DNA from: Arthrobacter sp. Leaf69
GTDB taxonomy: Bacteria; Actinomycetota; Actinomycetes; Actinomycetales; Micrococcaceae
DNA: 64,000 nt
Direction: 5' to 3'
Assembly: GCF_001422645.1 (NCBI RefSeq)
Contig: NZ_LMLR01000013.1
Location: 443,263-507,262 of the forward strand
This document shows, one piece after another, positions 42,254 through 50,579 of the stretch. The notes beneath the pieces were generated by a model that saw only the letters and a list, made by a program, of their open reading frames with translations, was not told the origin of the DNA and searched no databases. Each line of letters opens with the position of its first letter. Positions within the stretch are counted from its first letter, which is position 1. A program made the position numbers and the translations under genes.

Positions 42254-43127
42254 CGACAATCCTGGACACACGGGCACGCTGCTTCCCGGTTAGTCCTTGG
42301 AGGGGAAGCGGCAGGCACGATGGTGATGCCAGTCCGAGCTGTTCCGCTAGTGCCGCAACGACACGGATGCTCCCGCCAAGTTCGGCAAATAACTGCCACA
42401 ACGGTGCAAGCCGTTCGGACTCGGCGGAGGCTTCGGAGACCCGCCCTTCCAGGGCGGCCCTGGTGATCCGCATCGCCAGGGCGGGCATAGTGCCGCCGAT
42501 GACCGAGTACCAGGCATCGCACCCGGCGGCCAGTCCCGCGGCGGCCTTGGCGTCACCGGAAACTCCGATGGTCACGTGCGCAGGGACGGCTGCCCGGATT
42601 TCCTGAACCCGCACCTTTGCCTGCTCCGGATCGGCCGGGACGCCCGGGATTTTGATGGAAGCGATACCGGGCAGTTCCGCGATGCGTCCGTAAAGCTCGT
42701 TCGTGAACGTGAAATGGGTGGTGCCCGGGTTGTCATAGACGATGACGGGCAGCGACGAGCCCGCGGTGACGGTCCGGAACAGTTCGAACACGTCATCTTC
42801 GGTCAGGGGCTGATAGGTCATCGGAGCAAGCAGCAGCCCGGAAGCTCCCGCCTGTTCCGCCTTTTCAGCGTTCGCGAGGACGTGTGAGGTCCGCAAGGCA
42901 CCGACACCAATGAACACCGGTGTTTGGCCGGCGTGTTCGACGGCGAGACGGGCCACACGGCTTCGTTCCTCGCTGCTCAGGTAGGCATACGAGCCGGTGG
43001 AACCGAGTGCGGTGATGGAGTCGACCTTCGCCTCCGTGAGCCGTTCGACCAGGCGCACGAAGGCATGCTCGTCAACAGCATCATCGGCCAGAGGGGTCAG
43101 GGGGAAGGCGCTCAAGCCGGTGAACAT
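42231..43127 (-). CDS. Dihydrodipicolinate synthase / N-acetylneuraminate lyase family protein
   Basis: A 298-residue DapA-superfamily TIM barrel: GLSAFPLTPL at the start, GSTGSYAYLSSEER (phosphate/carboxylate loop region), LPVIVYDNPGTT with the conserved Tyr, and GIASIKIPG with the Schiff-base lysine. Homologues outside lysine synthesis cleave or make alpha-keto acids by aldol chemistry. AAAGGAG lies 8 nt before the ATG at 43127. No other lysine gene is nearby, and the neighbours (RidA, EamA, B3/4, XRE-cupin) point to catabolism of an amino-acid-derived compound. Confidence 0.85.
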   Translation of the reverse strand: MFTGLSAFPLTPLADDAVDEHAFVRLVERLTEAKVDSITALGSTGSYAYLSSEERSRVARLAVEHAGQTPVFIGVGALRTSHVLANAEKAEQAGASGLLLAPMTYQPLTEDDVFELFRTVTAGSSLPVIVYDNPGTTHFTFTNELYGRIAELPGIASIKIPGVPADPEQAKVRVQEIRAAVPAHVTIGVSGDAKAAAGLAAGCDAWYSVIGGTMPALAMRITRAALEGRVSEASAESERLAPLWQLFAELGGSIRVVAALAEQLGLASPSCLPLPLQGLTGKQRARVSRIVDELGLTP

Positions 43128-43264
43128 GGGTATAACTCCTTTGTTTGAATCACGGTGAAGCAAAGCCTGCGGCGCATGCTGCTGGGCGGGCGGGTGAGCT
43201 GCGGGCACCTGCGGGCACCTGTGGGCAGGGAATCCTCCCGCAGCGACAGTTGTGGCGGACGCGC

Positions 43265-44200
43265 CTATTTGGAGGACTGTTGCCTACTTTGGTCCTTGGC
43301 CGACGAGGTCGGGGTCGGTGCGGGCGCCGGCGTGTTCGCGGAGTGCGGCTGCCGTCGGCCACCGCGCTGCGCGGCGGCGCCGGCAAGGACGACGAGCGTG
43401 ATGCCGCCGAATTGGGTGAGCGAGGGCTGCTGGTGCAGCACGAGAAGCCCGAGTAGCACGCCGATGGCGGGTTCGAGGGCCATCAGGGTGCCGAACGCGG
43501 TTGGCGTCATCCGGCGCAGGGCGAGCATCTCGAGCGCCATTGGCAGGACCGGCATCAGGACGGCCAGCCCGAAGGCGGCGGCGAGGATACCAAGGTTGAG
43601 GTGTCCGGTGGACTGCGGGATGCCCGCGATAGCTGCCGTGGCAGCGGCGACGGGGATGGTGAGTGAGAGTGCGCCGATGCCCGTAAAGCGGTCGCCAATC
43701 CGCTGGGTGAGCACAATGTAGACGGCCCACCCGACGGCCGCGAGGCCCGCGAAGCCGATACCGGCGAGGTTGATCTCTCCGGCCCAGGGTTCGGTCAGCA
43801 GGACGACCCCGAGCAGCGCCAGGGCCGGCCAGATAAGCGCCTGCCCGCTGTGGCTGCGCACGGCCGCGACGGTCAGCGGACCGAGGAACTCGATCGCGAC
43901 GGCGGTGCCGAGCGGGATACGTTCGATGGAGGCGAGGAAAGCGATGGTCATCAGTCCGGTGGCGACGCCCAGCCCCAGAAGCACGGGCACGTCGGGGCGG
44001 CGCAGCGCGCGCAATGGAGGCCGGGCAACGGCCAGAAAGACGAGCGCCCCCACGCTGAGCCTGAGCCAGGCGGTTCCGGCCGGCCCCACCGCCGCAATCA
44101 AATCCACTGACAGGGCCGAACTCAGCTGGACCGAGAGCATGGCGGCCACGGCCAGCCCCCACGGCGGCAGGGGAACATCTATGGGGGTGCGCTGGCTCAC
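43265..44200 (-). CDS. EamA family transporter (RhtA-like exporter)
   Basis: A 311-residue protein with ten membrane segments in two EamA repeats: PAGTAWLRLSVGALVFLAVARPPL in the first half and MTPTAFGTLMALEPAIGVLLGLLVLHQ in the second. The latter resembles E. coli RhtA, a threonine/homoserine exporter. The C-terminal tail after TM10 is Arg/Pro/Ser-rich and hydrophilic. The start is GTG 44200. Adjacent to a DapA-like lyase and an XRE-cupin regulator, it may export an amino acid or analogue. Confidence 0.85.
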   Translation of the reverse strand: MSQRTPIDVPLPPWGLAVAAMLSVQLSSALSVDLIAAVGPAGTAWLRLSVGALVFLAVARPPLRALRRPDVPVLLGLGVATGLMTIAFLASIERIPLGTAVAIEFLGPLTVAAVRSHSGQALIWPALALLGVVLLTEPWAGEINLAGIGFAGLAAVGWAVYIVLTQRIGDRFTGIGALSLTIPVAAATAAIAGIPQSTGHLNLGILAAAFGLAVLMPVLPMALEMLALRRMTPTAFGTLMALEPAIGVLLGLLVLHQQPSLTQFGGITLVVLAGAAAQRGGRRQPHSANTPAPAPTPTSSAKDQSRQQSSK

Positions 44201-44260
44201 GGCTGGCCCTTTCGGGCCTGCCGGTCAGCGATCGCGCGTAGCCGGGAGTGGATGAGCATG

Positions 44261-45001
44261 TCAGTGTCCTTCATCGCTGATTGTGCCGGCGGATATCAGG
44301 CGGCGGGCGGCCCTGACGTCGGGACCGAGCCGGGTCAGCCGGACGGTCAGGTCCTCGGCTGCTGCGTGGAGTGCCGCGTCGGTCAGGGGTTCGAGTGCGT
44401 CGAGGATGAACAGCGCGGAGGTGGTGTGCTCGCCGAGCTGGGTGCGGCGTGCCTGGCGCCAGTTCCAGCGCCGGCAGGTGACGCCGGCGTCATCGCACCA
44501 CACCACCTCGCCGGGTTCCGGGTGTTCGATCACCGCGGCGCCGGCGGCGGCGGTATCGAAGGGCTCCTCGCCGGTGGCGCAGACCAGCCGCGGCGCACCG
44601 CTGTAGCGGGTCAGATCCTCCCCGCCCAGCGGGATCTGGTGGAGCACCGAGACTGCGTTATAGAGATCGGTGAGACGGTTCACCCGGGGTAAGCCGGACG
44701 CCGCACGGCGCACCAGTGCCTCCAGGCTGTTGCGAGTGCGGTTCGGTTTGGCGCCGAAGCCCTGGTACGCCTCACGCCACGCAGCCACGTGCGGGAGCTG
44801 CTCGACCGGCCGGTCACTGACCAGCGCCCGGGCCGCGGATTCCGCCGCCCGCAGCAGTTCCTCACCGGCCGGGTCGCTCGGGCCCGGGACGAGTCCGTCA
44901 ACGGCCAGCAGCAGCGCACGGTAGTCGGGCCGCAGCGCGAACACGGCGGCGTCAACCCGGCCGCCGTCTAGAAATTCCTGCAGCAGGCCCGGCTTACGCA
45001 C
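44261..45001 (-). CDS. B3/B4 tRNA-binding-domain protein
   Basis: A 246-residue stand-alone B3/4 domain, the editing-domain fold of phenylalanyl-tRNA synthetase beta subunit. Typical stretches are WREAYQGFGAKPNRTRNSLEAL, GLPRVNRLTDLYNAVSVLHQIPLGGEDL and ATGEEPFD. Free-standing proteins may act on mischarged tRNA or free amino acids. The start GTG 45001 overlaps the end of the XRE-cupin gene by 8 bp, so they are coupled. With EamA downstream it forms a regulator-B3/4-exporter unit that could deal with a non-standard amino acid. Confidence 0.85.
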   Translation of the reverse strand: MRKPGLLQEFLDGGRVDAAVFALRPDYRALLLAVDGLVPGPSDPAGEELLRAAESAARALVSDRPVEQLPHVAAWREAYQGFGAKPNRTRNSLEALVRRAASGLPRVNRLTDLYNAVSVLHQIPLGGEDLTRYSGAPRLVCATGEEPFDTAAAGAAVIEHPEPGEVVWCDDAGVTCRRWNWRQARRTQLGEHTTSALFILDALEPLTDAALHAAAEDLTVRLTRLGPDVRAARRLISAGTISDEGH

Positions 45002-45599
45002 CGGAGACCTCCGGCCGGCGTCCTGTCCCCACGCCCGGTTCGAAGACGGCCAGGGAGAACCTGGCCGATTCCGTTCCCGGATTCGTGTAGGAGTGTGCCA
45101 CGTCGCCTGGGAACGTCACTGCGTCGCCTGCATCGAGGGTGACCGGTTGGCCTGCGACCTCGACGGTGACCGTGCCCTGCTGGACCTGCAAGAGCTCTTT
45201 GGTGCCCGATGTGTGGGCCTCGCTCACATGGTGGTCCCCAGGGCCCAGGGTCCAGTCCCAGAGTTCCACCACGTCCGGCGGCTCGGTGCCAGCCACCAAC
45301 ACCCCGCGGCCCCCGGACTCACCGCTCCACAAAGTGGCGCCCTCACCACTGCGCGTGACTTTCACAGGCCTCGACCGAGGTGGCTCGACCAACGCCGGCA
45401 GCCCCACACCCAGGGCGTCACTGATCCTCAGCAAGGTTCCCACGCTGGGATTCGCGGCACCCTGCTCCACATTGACTACCATCCTGCGGCTTACCCCCGC
45501 AGACTCCGCCAGCTGATCCAGCGTCCAGCCTCGCGTTAGCCGCTCCTGCTTAACCCGGGAGCCGATGGCCAGCGCCAGGCTCGTTGTACCTTCATCCAT
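44994..45599 (-). CDS. XRE helix-turn-helix / cupin transcriptional regulator
   Basis: A 201-residue two-domain regulator. The N-terminal XRE helix-turn-helix is at about residues 10-65 (RVKQERLTRGWTLDQLAESA, GVSRRMVVNVEQGAANPSV); the C-terminal cupin is at about 110-190 (HTSGTKELLQVQQGTVTVEV, DAGDAVTFPGDVAHSY). The cupin is expected to bind a small ligand. The ATG at 45599 is used; the frame opens six codons earlier within the operator. A perfect palindrome touches the start codon, so it probably represses itself and the B3/4-EamA genes. Confidence 0.88.
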   Translation of the reverse strand: MDEGTTSLALAIGSRVKQERLTRGWTLDQLAESAGVSRRMVVNVEQGAANPSVGTLLRISDALGVGLPALVEPPRSRPVKVTRSGEGATLWSGESGGRGVLVAGTEPPDVVELWDWTLGPGDHHVSEAHTSGTKELLQVQQGTVTVEVAGQPVTLDAGDAVTFPGDVAHSYTNPGTESARFSLAVFEPGVGTGRRPEVSGA

Positions 45600-45636
45600 A
45601 AGTGCAGCATACTGCACTTTTAGTGCATCGTACTAA
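45600..45636. promoter_or_regulatory. Autoregulatory operator and promoter of XRE-cupin gene
   Basis: AAGTGCAG-CATA-CTGCACTT (45600-45619) is a perfect 8-bp inverted repeat directly adjoining the start codon at 45597-45599. A second repeat, TTAGT-N7-ACTAA (45620-45636), overlaps a minus-strand -10-like TACGAT (45634-45629). Repressor binding would cover both promoter and start site. Confidence 0.75.
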
Positions 45637-45912
45637 CGGCTCCTTAGGGTTTCGACCTGGTAGTCCGAGGAGAATCCGTGGTGCTCACAGGACACCCTCC
45701 TCATCGGCCACTAAGCATGGCTAATTCACTGCCAGATAGCTCTGCGATTCACAGCCGGGGACGTCAGGCGGGGCGCTCTGATCACGCCGTCAAAGGGCCA
45801 TTCCGGAGCACCGGCATTTGTGGGATGATGCGGGCATACGCGCCCAAGACCCGACGAAACGCTGGCTTTCCGGACCTGGGACCCGGGACACGCGGGCTGA
45901 AAGGGAATCGAC
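45637..45912. other. Intergenic region, no gene recognised
   Basis: Together with the operator this makes a gap of 313 bp between divergent genes. It must hold the promoter of the SHOCT gene at 45913. I see no copy of the island palindrome and no convincing small gene here. Confidence 0.5.
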
Positions 45913-46293
45913 ATGACTTTCTGGGACTTCTTTTGGCTGATGATTTCGTTTCTACTTTATGTTTCATATCTGGTGGTTCTGTTTCTCATCGTCAAGGACA
46001 TTTTCGCTGATTCGACCCGCACCGGATGGAGCAAGGCTGTCTGGGTGCTCGTCCTGATTTTCCTGCCGGTCTTTGGCGGTCTGGCATATTTGATTGCTTT
46101 CGGACAGTCCATGTCCTTGCGGCAGGCTGCCCGCCGCGACGTGGCGAAGGAAGATTTCGACGACTACGTCCGCCGGACGGCCGGAACCAACCAGGCGGAA
46201 CAAATCGCCCAAGCAAAAACCTTGATGGACGACGGCGCCCTGACCGCCGACGAATTCGCCGCGGTCAAGGAACGAGTCCTTCGCCAGCAATGA
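45913..46293 (+). CDS. PLDc_N-like membrane / SHOCT domain protein, divergent copy
   Basis: A 126-residue protein with the same plan as those at 36977, 39470 and 53873: aromatic N-terminus MTFWDFFWLMISF, two membrane segments, DSTRTGWSKAVWVLVLIFLPVFGG (PLDc_N-type loop and segment), and a SHOCT tail (IAQAKTLMDDGALTADEFAAVK). It is clearly more diverged than the other three, and its leader is not shared with them. A GAAAGGGA site lies just upstream. It is 107 bp before the glutamine amidotransferase gene. Confidence 0.8.
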   Translation: MTFWDFFWLMISFLLYVSYLVVLFLIVKDIFADSTRTGWSKAVWVLVLIFLPVFGGLAYLIAFGQSMSLRQAARRDVAKEDFDDYVRRTAGTNQAEQIAQAKTLMDDGALTADEFAAVKERVLRQQ

Positions 46294-46318
46294 GAACGGG
46301 CACGGTGGCCCCGACGGG

Positions 46319-46335
46319 TCACCCGCGGGAGATGA
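46319..46335. promoter_or_regulatory. Weak palindrome site 4 of shared island motif
   Basis: TCACCC-GCGGG-AGATGA: one perfect arm and two mismatches in the other. It lies 65 bp before the glutamine amidotransferase gene. On its own it would not be noticed. Confidence 0.3.
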
Positions 46336-46400
46336 TGCGCAGGCACCGTGCTGGTGGTGGAATCGTAATGGAAATCCGTCCTGAGTAGAAGGAGAGTGGC

Positions 46401-47231
46401 ATGTGCCGTTGGCTTGCGTATTCGGGTTCTCCCGTGCGATTGGATGACCTTCTCTACAAACCCGCCAATTCGCTCGTTATGCAGAGCAAACATGCACGTA
46501 TGGGAGTTGAAACCACCAATGGGGACGGCTTCGGCGTCGGCTGGTACGGGACCGCTCCTCTACCTGGTGTGTTCCACAGCACGGAGCCCGCCTGGCATGA
46601 CCGCAACCTGCGCGAACTCGCAGGACAGGCCTCGGCTGGCCGCGTCTTCGCCCACATCCGTGCCACTACCGGCACGGCGGTCCAACAGACGAACTGCCAC
46701 CCCTTCCGCCACGGCCGGTGGCTGTGGATGCACAACGGGGTTCTCGCGGATTTTTCGAAAGTGAAGCGTGACCTGGCCATGGCCGTCGAGCCGAGCCTCT
46801 ATCCCGAGATCGAAGGGTCCACCGACTCGGAAATGTTCTTCTACCTCGCGCTCACCTTTGGCCTGGAGCGGGACCCCCGCGCAGCGGTCGCTGAGGCGGT
46901 TGGACTCATCGAAGACGTCGGACGGCGCCACGGCGTCGAGCATCCAATCCAGATGACCGTCGCGACCACCGACGGCGATACCACGTGGGCATTCCGCTAC
47001 TCAAGCGAGGGCAACTCCCGGTCACTCTTCCACAGCACTGACATCGCTACTCTCCGTGACCAGTACCCGGACAACCCCTTGCTCCACGGCCTCTCGGACG
47101 ACACCAGGCTGGTGGTATCCGAACCGCTGGGGGATCTCCGCGGGGCGTGGCAGGAGGTGCCGGATGCCACGTGCGTCGTTGTGCACGGGGGCGAGCAAGA
47201 CCTGTACCCGTTTGCGCCGTCCTCGGCGTAG
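46401..47231 (+). CDS. Class II glutamine amidotransferase
   Basis: A 276-residue Ntn-type glutamine amidotransferase with catalytic Cys2 exposed after Met removal (MCRWLAYSG), and the family blocks NGDGFGVGWYG, FAHIRATTGTAVQQTNCHPF, WMHNGVLADF and STDSEMFFYLAL. The length and MCRWLAY start match the YafJ/EgtC-like group. The other ergothioneine genes are absent here, so EgtC itself is unlikely. It liberates ammonia from glutamine, or acts as a gamma-glutamyl hydrolase, for an unknown partner. AAGGAGAG precedes the start. Confidence 0.88.
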   Translation: MCRWLAYSGSPVRLDDLLYKPANSLVMQSKHARMGVETTNGDGFGVGWYGTAPLPGVFHSTEPAWHDRNLRELAGQASAGRVFAHIRATTGTAVQQTNCHPFRHGRWLWMHNGVLADFSKVKRDLAMAVEPSLYPEIEGSTDSEMFFYLALTFGLERDPRAAVAEAVGLIEDVGRRHGVEHPIQMTVATTDGDTTWAFRYSSEGNSRSLFHSTDIATLRDQYPDNPLLHGLSDDTRLVVSEPLGDLRGAWQEVPDATCVVVHGGEQDLYPFAPSSA

Positions 47232-47259
47232 CTGTGTTCCCACGGACCTTGTGAACAGC

Positions 47260-47294
47260 GGGGACGCCACCGCGCAACCGGCAGTGGCGTCCCC
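47260..47294. terminator. 11-bp perfect hairpin between convergent genes
   Basis: GGGGACGCCAC (47260-47270) pairs with GTGGCGTCCCC (47284-47294) around a 13-nt loop, in the 66 bp between the convergent amidotransferase and membrane-protein genes. Likely a bidirectional terminator, without T-runs. Confidence 0.7.
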
Positions 47295-47297
47295 GGC

Positions 47298-48701
47298 TCA
47301 TGGCAGGGGGAGCGTTGGATTCGTTTGCTCCGGAGGTCCTGTCGTCACGGGTTCGGCGGTATGGGCGGCGACAACGGCCGGACGGCACAGGAGTTCGATA
47401 AGAAGAATCGCCAGGCCGGCCAGGACTGCCGTCCAGATGGCCACGGCCGCCGTCGGGTACTGCCAGAGGATGAGCACCAGCACGGCGACGCCGAGGATTG
47501 CAGCTTCCAGGATCCGCCGGTAGCGGGCCAGCCAGTACTGCCACTGCCTCGCGTGCCCGGCACCCACCTTTCCGGTCACGTAGTCTCCGGCGCTTGCAAG
47601 ACCTCGCCGCACACGCTCGGCAGGGCGCGAATGGCCGCTCAGGAAAGCCGCTACGGCAATCAGCAAGCCCACGATAAAGACAAACCGCACGGCGGTTCTG
47701 AGAGGCACCACGAGGGTTTCAACGAGGCTTTCGGCCGCCGCCGGGGAGACCGTTGCCGACGGGATGGTGCTGAGGAAGATGTTCAGCCCGATGGCAAGTC
47801 CTAGGGCCAGTACCGCCATGGCCACTGCTATCCCCAACCCGAGGCGGCTCGTCGTCCGCCTCCTCCAGCCACGCGGCGCCACAGCAATGGCTCCAATAGC
47901 GCTCAGCACCGTCATCCAGGCCAGGATGGGGGCGGTCCGGTCCAGCGTTCGGATGGCGTCCGTGGCCCTGACGAGTTCGGGGGACTGCAAAAGCGTGATC
48001 TGTGCGTCGACTTCCGGAATCCGGGTCGCGATGTCCACTCCCTGCTCTACAAGCAGGGTCTTGACCCGGGCGATGATTTCCTTGGTGGAGATGGTGACTG
48101 TGCCGCTCTCGTCGATACTGACCGTGCCGCCGGTGTTGCCGGTAGCCAGGTTGACGATTCCCTGGTGGGCCACCCTGTTGACCTGGGTCCAAAGATCCTG
48201 GAACTGCGGGCTGGCAACGAATCTGGAAACGGCGGTGTGGATCAGCGTTCTGGTCTGCTCCGCGATTGCGGGCGCCAGCCCCGAGATCACGGCGGCCACA
48301 CGCGGTGCGACTTTTCCGAGTTCGGTCATCGCGTCACGCGTGATGCCTTCGATGTCGACGGCTTCGGTGATCTGCGCGGTGACCTTGTTGGCGATCTCCG
48401 CCTGAATGGCAGGGTCCGAGGCCAACGGCGCGACGGTGGCCACGTAGCGGTCGGTATCGAGGACCTCACTGCGCAGGTACAAGGCCGGCACGGTGGCGCA
48501 GGCCAGAACGGCAGTCAGCACCACCAGGAAAACGGCAACAATCCGGCGGGCCAGGCCCGAGCCTTGTCCTGGTGGTTTCGGGATGGTGGTCTTTCCGGCC
48601 TTGTCCTTTTCGAGTTGAAGGCGGGCGACTTCGGCGCGTAACCGCCGTATTTCTTCCTGCTCGGGGCTGCCGGCGCTTTGGGCATCATTCGGGAGTGTCA
48701 T
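47298..48701 (-). CDS. Conserved actinobacterial membrane protein with N-terminal coiled coil
   Basis: A 467-residue protein of no named function that I can assign. Residues 15-36 form a charged coiled coil (EQEEIRRLRAEVARLQLEKD), then come TM1 (VAVFLVVLTAVLACATV), a long extracytoplasmic domain of about 190 residues (YLRSEVLDTDRYVATVAPLA, IPEVDAQITLLQS), and four or five further segments up to the C-terminus. The external domain, with its DTDRYVATVAPLASDPA start, recurs in many actinobacterial membrane proteins. It is 174 bp downstream of the SHOCT gene on the same strand and may share its transcript. Confidence 0.75.
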   Translation of the reverse strand: MTLPNDAQSAGSPEQEEIRRLRAEVARLQLEKDKAGKTTIPKPPGQGSGLARRIVAVFLVVLTAVLACATVPALYLRSEVLDTDRYVATVAPLASDPAIQAEIANKVTAQITEAVDIEGITRDAMTELGKVAPRVAAVISGLAPAIAEQTRTLIHTAVSRFVASPQFQDLWTQVNRVAHQGIVNLATGNTGGTVSIDESGTVTISTKEIIARVKTLLVEQGVDIATRIPEVDAQITLLQSPELVRATDAIRTLDRTAPILAWMTVLSAIGAIAVAPRGWRRRTTSRLGLGIAVAMAVLALGLAIGLNIFLSTIPSATVSPAAAESLVETLVVPLRTAVRFVFIVGLLIAVAAFLSGHSRPAERVRRGLASAGDYVTGKVGAGHARQWQYWLARYRRILEAAILGVAVLVLILWQYPTAAVAIWTAVLAGLAILLIELLCRPAVVAAHTAEPVTTGPPEQTNPTLPLP

Positions 48702-48875
48702 GAGGGCGCGCCGCCGAGGTAGCTTCGCGCCGCACCAATGTGCCTACCCGGGCCGCGAGGGACAGGATGGGTCGGCACCGCCCGTAGCCCATGGACAGAG
48801 GCGACGCTGGTTGATCGCTTCACGGGAACCACCTCCAAAGTCTTGGTTCGGGTAAGGGAGCCTGGCTTCCCAGGC

Positions 48876-49094
48876 TCACATCAGGAGCCGGGCTTTCGCT
48901 GCGGCAAATTCGGCATCGGTGAGCAGACCGGAGCTGCGCAGCTCGGCGAGCCGGGAGAGCTGGTCGGCCAGTTCGTTTCCGCCTCGTGGCGGGGAAACGG
49001 GCGCGGGAGCGCCCCGGGACGGAGTGCCCGATAGGGCAGCGGTCCGGGCTACGGTGCCGAGCAGCCCTGGCCGGCCGGCTCTGGCAAATGGCAT
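48876..49094 (-). CDS. SHOCT domain protein without membrane segment
   Basis: A 72-residue protein: a basic, Pro/Gly/Ser-rich N-terminal half with no membrane segment, then a clear SHOCT domain at the C-terminus (LADQLSRLAELRSSGLLTDAEFAAAKARLLM). It starts 29 bp after the DUF6325 gene on the same strand, and AAGGA lies before the ATG. DUF6325-SHOCT pairs are, to my knowledge, common in related actinobacteria. It is the fifth SHOCT protein in the island. Confidence 0.8.
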   Translation of the reverse strand: MPFARAGRPGLLGTVARTAALSGTPSRGAPAPVSPPRGGNELADQLSRLAELRSSGLLTDAEFAAAKARLLM

Positions 49095-49123
49095 GAGGGG
49101 TCCTTCTTGTCGATGGATGTCTT

Positions 49124-49552
49124 TCAGCTTGTTGCGACGCCATCTGCTTCGATGGCCACGACGGCTTCTTCCTGCGGGATTCTGGCCTGCAGGGCCGTCA
49201 CGCCTCCTGAGCGCCGTACTTCCTCTGAGAGCCGCTGCGCCCAGCGGTGTTCCAGGACCGCGACCAGCGCTGTTTCGTTGCTTTTAATGGCTCCGGCCGC
49301 CAATTCGACGTCGGCGTCGTTGAGCAGGGTCATGGGCCGGGAATCGAGGAGCATTCCAGTCCACGCCGCGGGCAGGTCATCGTGCAGGTCGCGGACATGC
49401 ACGGCTCCCTCGCGATCCCTGCTCACAAGGACCAAATCTGCAAGGGCGACGGCCCCCGATTTGACCGTTTCGCTGAGTGCCTTGATCACGTTTGCGTCGA
49501 TGGTCGGTTTCGGAAAGGCACAGATAATCACTTCCAGCGGACCGATCTTCAT
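49124..49552 (-). CDS. DUF6325 family protein
   Basis: A 142-residue soluble protein. KIGPLEVIICAFPKPTIDANVIKAL at the N-terminus, DLVLVSRDREGAVHVRDLHDD, and a helical middle (LNDADVELAAGAIKSNETALVAVLEHRWAQRL) are the features of the DUF6325 (DUF1269-like) proteins I recall. The function is unknown. GGAGCTTC lies before the ATG at 49552; the frame is open upstream but the extension is not protein-like. It is likely the first gene of an operon with the SHOCT gene and has palindrome site 5 in its promoter region. Confidence 0.75.
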   Translation of the reverse strand: MKIGPLEVIICAFPKPTIDANVIKALSETVKSGAVALADLVLVSRDREGAVHVRDLHDDLPAAWTGMLLDSRPMTLLNDADVELAAGAIKSNETALVAVLEHRWAQRLSEEVRRSGGVTALQARIPQEEAVVAIEADGVATS

Positions 49553-49875
49553 GTGAAGCTCCTGTTCCCGAGTCGGGCAGTCGTGACAATCCTTATTGTC
49601 CGTGCGGACCGCCGGCCCGGCCCCACCCGCGCAGGGTGATCTGTCGTTCCTGCGGTCGGAAACCCGCCGGCTGCGGACGAAGGTTCCGGACGGCGCCGCG
49701 GGGGCGCAGGATGCCGGTTTCTGGACAGTCTCAGGGCGGCGGGCGCAGGTTTCCGGTGGCCGTCGCCGCGTGATCATCCCTTTCGGGTGAGCGCCGACGG
49801 AATGATATAGCGTGGCACGGCAGGGCGTGGACAGCGGATGGACCGGGGAGGTGGCCGCGTCTGCGGGGCTCCAGG
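49553..49875. other. Intergenic region carrying palindrome site 5
   Basis: 323 bp between the DUF6325 and potassium-channel genes, both on the minus strand. Apart from the palindrome at 49623-49639 and AT-rich promoter-like sequence near 49590 (minus-strand AATAAGGAT), I see no gene or RNA here. Confidence 0.5.
49623..49639. promoter_or_regulatory. Palindrome site 5 of shared island motif
   Basis: CCACCC-GCGCA-GGGTGA, one mismatch from TCACCC-N5-GGGTGA, 70 bp upstream of the DUF6325 start. Confidence 0.6.
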
Positions 49876-50439
49876 TCAGGGGGTGCCCAGCCGCCGTCCG
49901 GCCGCGAAGAACGCGACCTTGGCAACCAGCACGAGTGCACCCAAGCCGGCGATCATCTGGACTGTCACCACCGCCCTAGCGAGTTGGCTGACGGGCGTGA
50001 TGTCGCCGAACCCGACAGTGGCGAACGTGACAGTCGTGAAGTACAGGGCGTCCATCCTGCTCAATGGTTCGGTAAACGCCCGCGGATCCGTTGTGGACAT
50101 GGAGGTGTAGAGAAAACCGAAAAGAAACAGGAACATCAGCACGGTCTCGACGACGGCTTCGGCCGCGCGGACCTGGGGGACTTCCGCCGCGATAATCATG
50201 CGCAATTGAAGCACCAGGGCGCTGGCAAAAACGAGCAGGACTCCCGCGAGGCGGATCCAGGCCGCCGCAGGATTGTCTTCATTGAATCCGCCTATTGGAA
50301 TAGCGAAGTACAGAAGAAGAATTACGGCCAGAAATGCTGCGAGCCGCATTGCCGCGACGATAAAAACGTGCCGCCTGGCGGCCCGGTCAAGTTGCCGGAC
50401 AAAAACCGGGTTTTTCCGGCTACCCTGCTTTGTGGCCAT
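49876..50439 (-). CDS. Two-TM potassium channel family protein
   Basis: A 187-residue membrane protein with four hydrophobic segments. The last two form an ion-channel (Ion_trans_2) unit: outer helix VVETVLMFLFLFGFLY, a pore helix and selectivity filter ALYFTTVTFATVGFGDITPV, and inner helix AVVTVQMIAGLGALVLVAKV. The TVGFGD filter is diagnostic for K+ selectivity. There is no RCK/TrkA-N domain, so gating is by another mechanism, perhaps voltage or membrane tension. The ATG at 50439 is used. It is divergent from the large LuxR-type regulator, with 139 bp between. Confidence 0.88.
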   Translation of the reverse strand: MATKQGSRKNPVFVRQLDRAARRHVFIVAAMRLAAFLAVILLLYFAIPIGGFNEDNPAAAWIRLAGVLLVFASALVLQLRMIIAAEVPQVRAAEAVVETVLMFLFLFGFLYTSMSTTDPRAFTEPLSRMDALYFTTVTFATVGFGDITPVSQLARAVVTVQMIAGLGALVLVAKVAFFAAGRRLGTP

Positions 50440-50544
50440 GACTGATGTTACTCCCGAGCAAGTAGTGCGCGCCGGGCTGTGACCCGGGTCGGGGGAGCCC
50501 AGCATTTGCGCGAGGGGCGTACACACAAGGTCCTTATGACCCTA

Positions 50545-50579
50545 TTGCACGAAATTACACCTCCCTACGATCAATTACG
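50545..50579 (+). promoter_or_regulatory. Possible leaderless promoter of the LAL regulator
   Basis: TTGCAC (50545-50550) and TACGAT (50566-50571) are spaced by 15 bp. The GTG start at 50579 follows the -10 by 7 nt, just where transcription would begin. No ribosome-binding site is seen before the GTG, which fits a leaderless mRNA. Confidence 0.45.

Noticed and set aside
42231..43127. Housekeeping dapA for lysine synthesis
   Set aside because: Context has no lysine or cell-wall genes, and DapA-family proteins outside that pathway are common.
46401..47231. EgtC of ergothioneine biosynthesis
   Set aside because: The family fold fits, but no other egt gene is present in the window, so only the general class II amidotransferase name is supported.
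50481..50490. GACCCGGGTC palindrome upstream of the LAL gene as another copy of the island motif
   Set aside because: The arms and the spacing differ (no TCACCC/GGGTGA, no 5-bp spacer); SmaI-like GC palindromes are common in GC-rich DNA.
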